NCBI GenBank assembly: GCA_028716365.1 | Contig: JAQUPZ010000003.1 | Span: 124,001-188,000, forward strand | Direction of reading: 5' to 3' | Length of the DNA: 64,000 nucleotides | DNA from: Kiritimatiellia bacterium | GTDB lineage: Bacteria; Verrucomicrobiota; Kiritimatiellia; UBA8416; YA12-FULL-48-11 | In this document: positions 1 to 8,020 of the stretch, piece after piece | Layout: each line of letters starts with the position of its first letter | Numbering within the stretch: position 1 is the first letter of the stretch | Translations under genes and position numbers: made by a program | Notes under the pieces: model-generated | The model's input: the letters and a program-made list of their open reading frames with translations, nothing else | Told to the model about the DNA's origin: nothing | Database searches by the model: none

Positions 1-64
1 TAAGTTTTCATTTCTATTCAGTATTAATTGATCTGCGATCAGAAAAAATGAAAAATGCTTATGG
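1..64 (+). promoter_or_regulatory. Truncated copy of repeated promoter/leader
   Basis: The first 17 bases match the 3' part of the promoter element found whole at 12403 and 16084: the end of the 17-base spacer, then TTCTAT at 12-17. The -35 box would lie just left of the window. A stem-loop follows at 24-42 (TTAATTG, loop ATCTG, CGATCAG; two G-U wobbles and one mismatch as RNA). The motif TTATG downstream is also shared with the other copies. It probably drives the gene at 140. Confidence 0.55.
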
Positions 65-139
65 CCCGCCTGCGGGAGTTCTTGGCCGGATCGAGTTCGG
101 CTTGGGCAAAGGTGGGAGGGTAGGGGCGGGCAGGTTTCT

Positions 140-2239
140 ATGCATCACAAAAAACAATTTTATGCAATCCTTGGGCTGGGTCGGTTTGTTCTTCTGTTTA
201 TGGTCGCCGGTCTCGGGGTTGCCGCTGCCGGGGAGAATCTTTTAAAAAACGCCGGGTTCGAGGACGGGCTAACTGCCTGGGAGAAACGTACTCCGGAGGA
301 TACGACCAGGGTACTCTCTGTTCAGACCCAGACAGCCCACTCAGGTAATTCCGGGTTAATGCTTGAGAACCGGCAATACACGCTCACGCGGTTGAGACAG
401 GGACAGGACAAGTCTGTGAAGTTTGTACCGGGTACTCTTGTTGAATGCACCGCTTGGGCACGTTCCGCGCTGATACCCGGCGCACTGGCCACGGTGCGGT
501 TCTATTGTATGGGTGACGGTGATAAGATCCTGCTGGATACCCGGGCGGCCAGCCCGCCCGGGCCGTTCGAATGGCGACGGCTCCGGCTGCTTGCACGCGT
601 TCCGGACGGTACGCGTTACTGCATGGTCTATCTGGAAGTGGACCGTGGCACTGGTAAAGCCTGGTTCGATGATGTGTCGCTACGTGTGTGCGCGCTCCCG
701 CCTGCACCAAATCCAGTCCCGTGTGTAGTGGTGCTTACAGACCTGCCTGCAGACCATGTCGTGATGCGCGAACTGGCCGTACTGTTGGGCGAAGGCATGG
801 TCACCTGTCGTGCACCTGGGCAGATTCCAGATACTGCGGCATGTAAAGGTTGTCTTCTGCTTTTCCAGGGCAACGATCTGCCGAGCTGGGTGCGCGATAC
901 CGTGGCCGCGGTGCAGCGGTTGGGAAAGCCTGTGGTCATGGATATTCGCGCATTCGCCGTAATGCACAGGCTTGAAACAATCCAGTGCAGAGCAGCTCCT
1001 GCCGCGAAGTCAGTAGCGCCGGTTGTTGCTGACGGTACGAGGTCGACAACGCATCAGACCAAGTTGGAGGAACGTATGCGCCTCGGGTTGCGTGTCGAGT
1101 GTGCCGATCAGGCCGTTAGCGGATTTAGTCCCGGGCAGGTCATTCCGTGGCACTCAAATGATGCGCAGCTCCGATGCCTGGCACCGGAATCGAAGATTGA
1201 AGGTATGGTCACGGTAGCGACTGGGCCGAACGGCGCACCGGGATTGGTACGGCTGGGTTTGCTTGTGGCGGTCGATGTCCTGTCACTGGGCGAACCGCGG
1301 CACAACAATATCGGTGCGTTTTACAAGTACCTGCCTGTCGCCAACCTGTTGACCGATCCCGTGGCCTTTGGCGAGTATTATGAAAAACGGTACCGCTACG
1401 CCGAGTTTGCAGACCTCATGCGCCAGACAGCCAGTACACTCACCGGAATCGAACTGTGCGATGAAGGGCCGGGAGCCGGTGGCACACGCCTGTACAGCCT
1501 GAACCTGGGTAAGCCTGGTGCACCGCTGTATTTCCTATACGCTGCGTGCCACGGCAGTGAGTGGGAACCGGGGTACGGATTGCTCACGTTCGCCAAACAC
1601 CTGGCAACGGGCCGCCTCGCCGGCACTGTCGATCTCAACCGCGTTTCGGTCAAGATCCTGCCCATTTTCAATCCGTCCGGTTACGACGCGTTCGCACGGA
1701 AGAACGCGAATGGCGTGGACCTGAACCGACAGGGCGATGAGAACTGGGCCGAGTTCGGTGCGCCTAACCAAAAGGGTGAACCGTACGGCCCCAAGTCACA
1801 CGATTGGAAGGGTACGGGACCGTTCACCGAGCCTGAGGCTGTCATTTACCGGCGCATTTCAGGATTACCGAACCTGTACTGTACCTTGGAGTTCCACGGT
1901 AACACGTCGGCTGCTAACAACAAAATCGGTATTTTCCCGGTTACAGGCCGGGAAGGAAATGACGTAATGGTTTTCAGGTTGCAGGAATTGGTGAATCGGC
2001 GATTACGCGGGCGATTCATTCTGCACCAATCTGACGAGGAGTCCATTTCACCCTACATTATCGACAAGGTATACATGGACTCGCACCGTCCGACATTGAT
2101 CAATACCAGTTGTCGGGGACGTTATGGGGTACTCTTCGAGATTACGGCTGGGTACCCGTCAAGTTACGGGACCGTGCTGCAGACCGACGTGGCCTGCGAA
2201 TTATGTCGTGCCTTGTTCGATGTCTATCGCCAACCGTGA
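140..2239 (+). CDS. Exported M14 zinc carboxypeptidase with N-terminal carbohydrate-binding-like domain
   Basis: This is a 699-residue secreted protein. An N-terminal signal peptide (about 1-30) is followed by a CBM4/9-like beta-sandwich (about 33-185; it opens with the ENLLKNAGFEDGLTAWE pattern). A middle region of unknown function follows, then an M14 metallocarboxypeptidase domain (about 440-695). The zinc and catalytic residues expected of M14 are visible: H471-x-x-E474, H586 in the EFHG motif, and E667 in the LFEITAG motif, plus the substrate-binding stretch around NPSGYDAF...DLNR. M14 enzymes remove C-terminal residues or cut amide bonds in peptidoglycan or glycopeptides. Beside a glycan locus and with a CBM, a role in trimming glycoprotein substrate is plausible but inferred. 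The start is ATG 140, because it gives a complete signal peptide; the upstream AGG is a weak ribosome site. Confidence 0.82.
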   Translation: MHHKKQFYAILGLGRFVLLFMVAGLGVAAAGENLLKNAGFEDGLTAWEKRTPEDTTRVLSVQTQTAHSGNSGLMLENRQYTLTRLRQGQDKSVKFVPGTLVECTAWARSALIPGALATVRFYCMGDGDKILLDTRAASPPGPFEWRRLRLLARVPDGTRYCMVYLEVDRGTGKAWFDDVSLRVCALPPAPNPVPCVVVLTDLPADHVVMRELAVLLGEGMVTCRAPGQIPDTAACKGCLLLFQGNDLPSWVRDTVAAVQRLGKPVVMDIRAFAVMHRLETIQCRAAPAAKSVAPVVADGTRSTTHQTKLEERMRLGLRVECADQAVSGFSPGQVIPWHSNDAQLRCLAPESKIEGMVTVATGPNGAPGLVRLGLLVAVDVLSLGEPRHNNIGAFYKYLPVANLLTDPVAFGEYYEKRYRYAEFADLMRQTASTLTGIELCDEGPGAGGTRLYSLNLGKPGAPLYFLYAACHGSEWEPGYGLLTFAKHLATGRLAGTVDLNRVSVKILPIFNPSGYDAFARKNANGVDLNRQGDENWAEFGAPNQKGEPYGPKSHDWKGTGPFTEPEAVIYRRISGLPNLYCTLEFHGNTSAANNKIGIFPVTGREGNDVMVFRLQELVNRRLRGRFILHQSDEESISPYIIDKVYMDSHRPTLINTSCRGRYGVLFEITAGYPSSYGTVLQTDVACELCRALFDVYRQP

Positions 2240-2312
2240 AGCGATTCGGGGTGTACGGTGTGCTTTGAAATCTAGTTAAATCAGATATCTATAATTTCCC
2301 TTGAACCCCATC

Positions 2313-2341
2313 TTGACATTTACTGGAGTATTCATTTCTAT
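2313..2341 (+). promoter_or_regulatory. Repeated sigma70-type promoter, copy 2
   Basis: TTGACA (2313-2318), a 17-base spacer and TTCTAT (2336-2341) match the copies at 12403 and 16084 base for base in the boxes and over most of the spacer. The preceding AACCCCATC is shared with the 12403 copy. Unlike the other copies, the start codon follows only 35 bases later, and the leader has a CCAAT-T-ATTGG dyad (about 2356-2366) just before the ribosome site instead of the common stem-loop. Confidence 0.6.
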
Positions 2342-2376
2342 TGAGATTTGATTTACCAATTATTGGGAGAACTACG

Positions 2377-3501
2377 ATGAAAGAGACACTTGCCAGAATC
2401 CTATTCGCTCTCGCAGTTTCTACCGTGACTGTTGAGTTCGCAACGGATGCGAAGTCAGCACCGGTACCCGTCCCGGACATGATCAAGGCATACGATATTG
2501 ATTTCAATTGGGGGCCGGGCGGTCCAAACGGATTTGCCAAACCCGGTCTCTGGGCGGATGCCGACCCCCAGGCACATATGACCTGGTATAAGGATCTGGG
2601 CTGTAATGTAATTCAGAGCTTTTGTGTTTCCTGTAACGGGTACGCCTGGTATAAAAACGGAATAGTGCCCGAACAGCCCGGACTGAAGTATGACTTCCTG
2701 CCGGAAATGGTGAAACTTGCCCATCAGGAAGGGAAACTTGTTCTCGGCTATTTCTGTGCCGGATCGAACACCCGCTGGGGGCAGGAGAATCCCACATTGA
2801 GTTATGGTATTCCGTCTGCGCCTCACATCCCTTACACCGATGAGTACCTTGCTTATCTTGACGGTGCCATCCGGGATGCCGTGAAGAAAACCGGTATGGA
2901 TGGCTTCATGCTCGACTGGCTGCGCATGCCTACCAGCAGGGCAAGTAACAGCAACCACTGGCTTGAGTGTGAGAAAAAACTTTATACCCAGCTCATGGGT
3001 ACTCCCTTTCCGGGCGAAGACAAAATTACCCCTGAACAGAATATAGAATACGGACGCAGAGCCGTTGACCGCTGCTGGCAGACCATTCGCAAGGCCGCCA
3101 AGGAGACCAATCCCAATTGCCTTGTGTGGTTGACGTGTTGTGATGTCAACGATCCGCACATAATCAATTCGCGGGCTTTAAAGGAGACCGATTGGCTGCT
3201 CAATGAAGCCGGCGACCTGAAGCGCACGGCAGATGCCAAGAGAATGATTGGCCCACACACCCGCCTCATCACCTGCCTGGCCGCGTGGAACAAGCAGGAC
3301 CCCGGCGTGGTTGTCCCGGCCGCACAAAAGGATGGTATTGGCCTCTATGGTTTTACCAGGCCGACAGAGGGTAACCTGAAGCTGCCCATCTCACATTACC
3401 TGCAAAAGCCGCCGACCGCCTTTACCGGTGACGAGCGGAACATTGCCGCCCTGGTGCGCGCCTTTCTGGGTCGGCCTCAGGACTTTGTTCTTCCTGAATG
3501 A
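2377..3501 (+). CDS. Exported TIM-barrel protein, putative glycoside hydrolase of unassigned family
   Basis: A 374-residue protein with a signal peptide (about 1-27). The rest reads as a single (beta/alpha)8 barrel: an N-terminal strand with DIDFNWG, a cysteine-rich segment (SFCVSCNGYAWY), and a candidate acidic catalytic strand DGFMLDWLRMP about halfway along. I cannot assign a CAZy family; the arrangement recalls uncharacterised glycosidase-like proteins of PVC bacteria. The start at ATG 2377 is chosen because GGGAGA stands 6 bases upstream and a signal peptide begins there. A TTG-initiated longer form from 2341 would overlap the promoter. It probably contributes to the surrounding polysaccharide degradation. 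Confidence 0.6.
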   Translation: MKETLARILFALAVSTVTVEFATDAKSAPVPVPDMIKAYDIDFNWGPGGPNGFAKPGLWADADPQAHMTWYKDLGCNVIQSFCVSCNGYAWYKNGIVPEQPGLKYDFLPEMVKLAHQEGKLVLGYFCAGSNTRWGQENPTLSYGIPSAPHIPYTDEYLAYLDGAIRDAVKKTGMDGFMLDWLRMPTSRASNSNHWLECEKKLYTQLMGTPFPGEDKITPEQNIEYGRRAVDRCWQTIRKAAKETNPNCLVWLTCCDVNDPHIINSRALKETDWLLNEAGDLKRTADAKRMIGPHTRLITCLAAWNKQDPGVVVPAAQKDGIGLYGFTRPTEGNLKLPISHYLQKPPTAFTGDERNIAALVRAFLGRPQDFVLPE

Positions 3502-3574
3502 TGGCTGATGATGAGTAACCAATATAACATATCTGTGTTCCTGGCAGAATATTTGGGTGTCCGCAAGGAGAAAT

Positions 3575-4015
3575 ATGCCTCATAAGAAATTGAATGTGAA
3601 GGGCGCAGATCACAGGAAATCAGATGTGGTGTATGTGACTGTTCATCCACACAGGAAAGGCAAATCTGCTTTGGTGCATACAAAGGGCATTCATCATAGA
3701 ACATCAATTATTGTACATGCAAAGGATGTTCATCATGTCTATGCGACCGTCATACCTCACAAGAAAGACGGGTTTGCTGCAGTACATGCGAAGAGCCTTC
3801 GCCGTAAGACACAAGTTATATCGATTACGAAAAGCACTCATCACAAGAAACATAGCGTGGTATATGCGACCGTTGTGCCTCATAAGAAAGACAAGTTGTC
3901 TGTGATGCATGCTAAAAGTGTACACCGCAGGCCATCAATTATAGTACATGAAAAAAATGATCACCACAGGAAACATCATGTTGTGTATGCGACCATTATT
4001 CCCCGTAAGAAATAA
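3575..4015 (+). CDS. His/Lys-rich protein with 41-residue tandem repeats, function unknown
   Basis: A 146-residue protein that I do not recognise. It consists of repeats that start with V-Y-A-T-V-x-P-H-K-K and continue with H-A-K-S-x-H-R-R and H-H-x-K-H. The Tyr codon of the repeat recurs at 3632, 3740, 3863 and 3986, so the periods are 36, 41 and 41 residues (exactly 123 bp for the last two). Twenty-three of 146 residues are His, and Lys/Arg are abundant while acidic residues are very few, so it must be strongly basic. There is no signal peptide or membrane segment. The start is ATG 3575, with AAGGAG 4 bases upstream; a GTG at 3557 precedes the ribosome site. It could bind metal, phosphate polymers or nucleic acid; none of this is shown. 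Confidence 0.6.
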   Translation: MPHKKLNVKGADHRKSDVVYVTVHPHRKGKSALVHTKGIHHRTSIIVHAKDVHHVYATVIPHKKDGFAAVHAKSLRRKTQVISITKSTHHKKHSVVYATVVPHKKDKLSVMHAKSVHRRPSIIVHEKNDHHRKHHVVYATIIPRKK

Positions 4016-4100
4016 ATCGTGATTAAGGATTGCATGACAATATTTGAGAAAGCATTTTCTAATCGGCCAATCGAATGATATTCTGATTATCAGGAGAAAA

Positions 4101-5513
4101 ATGAAAACAAATATACCTCGCCGCAACTTCATGTTTATTGCCGCCGGTGGACTCGGTGCATTGGCGGTCTCGTGCTCACATGTCCCGCAAACAGGCGTCG
4201 CCAGCAGGAAAGCCAAAGCTACGGTCAGGGCGGCGTCAGCTTCAGTGAAATTGACCGATGACAACATGAGTGAACTTAAAAGCCAAACCAAGGTTTTCTC
4301 AAGACCCTGGGAGGGAGAGTTTCTGGCATCCGCGCTCGTAATCGAGGCGGAAGAGCGCATCTGTCTCGTATCGTTCGACGCAATAATCCCGCCTCTTGCG
4401 GTGACCCGGGCGGCGGCGAAAGGTATTAATCTTGCCACCGGTATCCCCGAGGACCACATCCTCATCTGCGGCACTCATACGCATTCCGGTCCGTCCACGG
4501 CAGATTTCCCCGGCAGCCAACCGAATAAAGAATTTCTCCGCCGCCTCGAGGAAGGCAGTATCCTCGCTGCAACCAGGGCTTCGGCGGCCGCGCAGTCCAG
4601 CGGAGCAGTCGAAATCCTCTTTGGAAAAAGCCAGGAGGCGACCGTCGGCCGCAACAGCCGGCTGCTTCTCAAGGACGACTCCGTAGGCTGGTCCGGATAT
4701 GAAGAGAAAGACACCGTGCGGCCGACCGGGCCATACGATCCGGACCTATATGTCCTGGCAATGCGGCGGGCGGACGGGACATTCGCCGGCCTGGCATTTA
4801 ACCATTCGGTACACAATATCGGCCGTTTACGCGCAGATTGTATGTCGCCGTGTTTCTACGGGCTCACCGCGCAGCAAACCGGGAAACAACACAATACCAC
4901 GACTTTGTTTCTACCGGGTGCGTTCGGATCCACACACAATATCACGTATAAAAACAGTGGTGTACCGCCAGAGGAATGCGTGCACCGCGTTACTGCCGCG
5001 ATAGAGGAGGCGCTCGGCCGTGTAGAACCTGCGCTGCCGGGACCGGTACGGGTTCTTAACAGGACATTTACCTATCGCATCCGCAGATTCGACGAGGCAC
5101 GTGAAGCTGCCACGGTCAAATACTACATGGAAAAATACGTCTCGAGGGATGGGACACAGGAATATTTTAAAAACATGCGGGCAGGAATGGCGTCGCATCA
5201 GAACGAAGAATGCAGTACGCGCCTCCAGGTCATCCGCCTCGGCGATATCGTATTCGTGGGCATACCCGGCGAAATGTTCGCGCAGCTTGGCCTCGAACTG
5301 CGGCGGCGTTCGCCGTTCCGGCACACCTGTATCATAGGGCTCGCTAACGAGGAGATCGGCTACATCCCGGACCGCAAAGCGTACGAGGACGGCGGCTACC
5401 AGACCTGGGTCGGCTGGCATAGCCGGCTTGCACCTGGTACCGGTGAAGCGATGATCGACGAAGCAGTCGACATGCTGAATGAACTCTACAATGCTGCGCC
5501 GCCGAAACGGTGA
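4101..5513 (+). CDS. Tat-exported neutral/alkaline ceramidase-like amidase
   Basis: A 470-residue protein. The N-terminus has a twin-arginine motif (RRNFMFI) and a hydrophobic core ending in LAVSC, so it may be an exported lipoprotein. The mature part resembles the N-terminal domain of neutral/alkaline non-lysosomal ceramidases: ICGTHTHSGP (zinc-binding histidines), FNHSVHN, and near the C-terminus the GLANEEIGYIPDRKAYEDGGYQ pattern typical of the family. Such proteins hydrolyse N-acyl bonds, and homologues are common in glycan loci where the true substrate is unknown. It is shorter than full ceramidases (about 650-780 residues) and lacks their C-terminal domain. The start is ATG 4101 after CAGGAG; the longer form from 4044 lacks a ribosome site and would bury the Tat signal. 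Confidence 0.75.
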   Translation: MKTNIPRRNFMFIAAGGLGALAVSCSHVPQTGVASRKAKATVRAASASVKLTDDNMSELKSQTKVFSRPWEGEFLASALVIEAEERICLVSFDAIIPPLAVTRAAAKGINLATGIPEDHILICGTHTHSGPSTADFPGSQPNKEFLRRLEEGSILAATRASAAAQSSGAVEILFGKSQEATVGRNSRLLLKDDSVGWSGYEEKDTVRPTGPYDPDLYVLAMRRADGTFAGLAFNHSVHNIGRLRADCMSPCFYGLTAQQTGKQHNTTTLFLPGAFGSTHNITYKNSGVPPEECVHRVTAAIEEALGRVEPALPGPVRVLNRTFTYRIRRFDEAREAATVKYYMEKYVSRDGTQEYFKNMRAGMASHQNEECSTRLQVIRLGDIVFVGIPGEMFAQLGLELRRRSPFRHTCIIGLANEEIGYIPDRKAYEDGGYQTWVGWHSRLAPGTGEAMIDEAVDMLNELYNAAPPKR

Positions 5514-5520
5514 GGCGGCG
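5497..5520 (+). terminator. GC-rich hairpin at gene end
   Basis: CGCCGCC (5497-5503) and GGCGGCG (5514-5520) form a perfect 7-bp stem with a 10-base loop containing the stop codon of the ceramidase-like gene. No T-run follows, so it may act as an mRNA 3'-end stabiliser rather than an intrinsic terminator. Confidence 0.35.
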
Positions 5521-5605
5521 GGGGAAACAGGGGCTGACATGTACGGTGTGTTTTGGAATCAAAAGGCCATTGAAATAAACTATTTACTAATGAAAGCAGG
5601 ATATT

Positions 5606-8017
5606 ATGTCTAAAAAGAAAATTACCCGCAGGAATTTCATTAATAAGACCGCGGCTGGATTGTTTGGCGCTGTTGTTGCGTCAGGTGTTTCGTCAATGAG
5701 TATGGTTTCCTGTAAGAGCGTTGTCCCCGGCATTCAGGGCAGAAGAAAGATTACAGATAAAGCATTTGCCCGGGAGGTGGAGCGGGTGCTCCCTCTGGAG
5801 GATATTTACAGTTACCACAAGCGGTTGTCGAAGGACCCCGTGCATGTGGCAAGGCGTGATTTTAACGCTCGGCCTCTGGCCGGTGAGATGGTGTTGCCTG
5901 AACAGGGTTGGAAGCTCGTCTGGAATCAGCGTAGCACGAAGGTTCTTCAAAACGCTGTTCAGGACTTTCAGGACTACCTGAATAAGTCGATGGGGGTCAG
6001 GGTTGCGTTGGATGGAAGGAGTTCACTGGAGGGACGGCAGAGTTTGGGCCGGTGTATCGTGGTCGGGACACGTGAACAATTGTCCGGATGCGGAATAGAA
6101 CTGAAGGCCCCCAAGGATTACGAGATCGTAGTGACGCCTGAACAGGTAACTGTGTGCGGTTACGACGAACGGGGGGCGATGTTCGGTCTGTACAACCTTG
6201 AAGCCCGGATGAACCTGCGTGAGGCGCCTTTTCTTCCAGGAAAGCTTAAGACAGTACGGCACAGCCTTTACGATGTCCGCCTGGTCCATTCCTGGATGGG
6301 ATGGATGGAATGGCCCGATTCATTACTCTCGCACCTGGCCCACGATGGTTTTGATGGCATATATGCCTCGGCATCAGCGAATCCGAACAATGACCGCACC
6401 ACTGCCGAGTCTTCGACCGATTTTTATGCACGGCTATTGTTCAAGATACGCAAACAGGATCCGGCCCGGATGCGAGACCTGATCAACCGCGCGGCACGAT
6501 TTGGAATCAAGGTTTACACTCCGATCATTTACCAATACATGGGGACCCCGGAAAGCGAGGCGGGACTGCGCAAGCTGGTACGCGATATCATAAAGGAGTT
6601 TCCAGACATACAGGGCTATATCCTCCTCACTGAAGGTTTCTGGTACAAGAAATGGGGCGGCGGTCACGGCGCCAGCAAGGAGTACATGGAGGACTGGGCA
6701 CGGAACTGGAGCCGGGCAGCAGCTATTGTGGCTGAAGAATGCCATCGGGTAAATCCGGCCATTGAGATTCTTCCATGGGAATACAATATAGACTTTCGAC
6801 CGCAGAATGTTGAAGTGAAACGTTACTTCATCCGCCAGTTGCCTGCCGATACGATACCACTCCTAACCTGGGAAAACGGGAAGAGCTTTGAGATGGATGG
6901 TATGAAGGGGTGTCTGCGCGACTATGCCATAAGCCAGATAGGACCAGCGGAAGTGACCCAGGCACAAATCGGGGAAGCGCGTCAGCGTGGTATGAAGGTC
7001 TATTCCAATGCTGACACTTTTGTTTGTGGGGCACAGTTGCAGACCGTTCCTTATCATCCTTTTCCGTACCAGTGGTACGAAAGGTACAAGGCATTGGAAA
7101 AATACGGTGTAAATGGTACGCTGGAGAGCTGGACGACCGGATATACTCCAAATTTCATGACCGAATTACGGGCCTGGTACTGTTGGAGCGACGTGCCTCC
7201 TCTTGAAGAACTACTCGGTGCGATGGCTTCCCGTAATTTCGGAATCAGCGGCAAGGAAATAGTAATGAAGGCCTGGGATATTTTCAGCCAGGCGATTCGC
7301 CTGGTACCGGACACCGGCCCGACAATGGGGACAAGCGCTGCCATTGGGAACCCACTTTTCTTTGAGGAACCAGCTGTCAGGACTACGACATTTAAATATT
7401 CGTGGACTGACCACCAGGTGTGGATGGGCTATTTAGGGGGAGAGATCAATCCATACTGGCCCTTTACTGTCTCCCGCCTGGTCTTTTGTCCTGACTTCGC
7501 CAACAGAACAAACAAGGCTGAAAATTATGCCAGGAGTACAAGCGGTATACAGGCGGAAAAAGGCATAGCAGTACTTCCGGTTTTCCTGAAATACCTCCGG
7601 CTGGCAGCGGATAAAATGGAGGAGGGACTGAATTTGTACAGGGCCGCGGCTTTGGCTAGTCCAAAATCCAAACGGCAACAGGCCGTTCGCGAAGTAGTGG
7701 TGGCAGAACAATTACAACGTATGCTGCAAAGTGAACATGCCATACTCGAGTTCGAGGACCTGCGCCTTAAATGGGTGGCAGAAAAGGACAGTCAGAAAGC
7801 AGTGACAATACTTGACCGGATGGAAAACATTGTGCGGGAGGAAATCGTCCGTACGGAGCTTTCTCTTCTTGCCGCTACCAGGGACTCACGCCTTGGTTTC
7901 CAGCAGGAGTGCGACTATGTTTATACTCCATATTCCCTCAGGGAAAAACTGGAAGTTTTACATGATACTCTGGATAGACAATTGCCATCTGCACGGCATC
8001 AGAAACGTGAGGTCTAA
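5606..8017 (+). CDS. Tat-exported GH20/GH67-like glycoside hydrolase
   Basis: An 803-residue protein with a Tat signal (TRRNFINK, hydrophobic region, then SMVSC, a possible lipobox). Residues about 90-200 look like the alpha/beta 'domain 2' placed before the barrel in hexosaminidases (GH20) and alpha-glucuronidases (GH67): IVVGTREQL, then KDYEIVVTPEQVTVCGYDERGAMFGLYNLE. A barrel domain follows with the acidic strand YILLTEGFW. The C-terminal 250 residues are helical. The exact family cannot be fixed by eye. The next gene begins 3 bases after its stop, so the two are surely co-transcribed. Start ATG 5606 follows AGCAGG. Confidence 0.65.
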   Translation: MSKKKITRRNFINKTAAGLFGAVVASGVSSMSMVSCKSVVPGIQGRRKITDKAFAREVERVLPLEDIYSYHKRLSKDPVHVARRDFNARPLAGEMVLPEQGWKLVWNQRSTKVLQNAVQDFQDYLNKSMGVRVALDGRSSLEGRQSLGRCIVVGTREQLSGCGIELKAPKDYEIVVTPEQVTVCGYDERGAMFGLYNLEARMNLREAPFLPGKLKTVRHSLYDVRLVHSWMGWMEWPDSLLSHLAHDGFDGIYASASANPNNDRTTAESSTDFYARLLFKIRKQDPARMRDLINRAARFGIKVYTPIIYQYMGTPESEAGLRKLVRDIIKEFPDIQGYILLTEGFWYKKWGGGHGASKEYMEDWARNWSRAAAIVAEECHRVNPAIEILPWEYNIDFRPQNVEVKRYFIRQLPADTIPLLTWENGKSFEMDGMKGCLRDYAISQIGPAEVTQAQIGEARQRGMKVYSNADTFVCGAQLQTVPYHPFPYQWYERYKALEKYGVNGTLESWTTGYTPNFMTELRAWYCWSDVPPLEELLGAMASRNFGISGKEIVMKAWDIFSQAIRLVPDTGPTMGTSAAIGNPLFFEEPAVRTTTFKYSWTDHQVWMGYLGGEINPYWPFTVSRLVFCPDFANRTNKAENYARSTSGIQAEKGIAVLPVFLKYLRLAADKMEEGLNLYRAAALASPKSKRQQAVREVVVAEQLQRMLQSEHAILEFEDLRLKWVAEKDSQKAVTILDRMENIVREEIVRTELSLLAATRDSRLGFQQECDYVYTPYSLREKLEVLHDTLDRQLPSARHQKREV

Positions 8018-8020
8018 TCT

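Noticed and set aside
3557-3574. GTG start 18 bases upstream for the His/Lys repeat protein
   Set aside because: The ribosome site AAGGAG lies after that GTG and directs initiation at ATG 3575.
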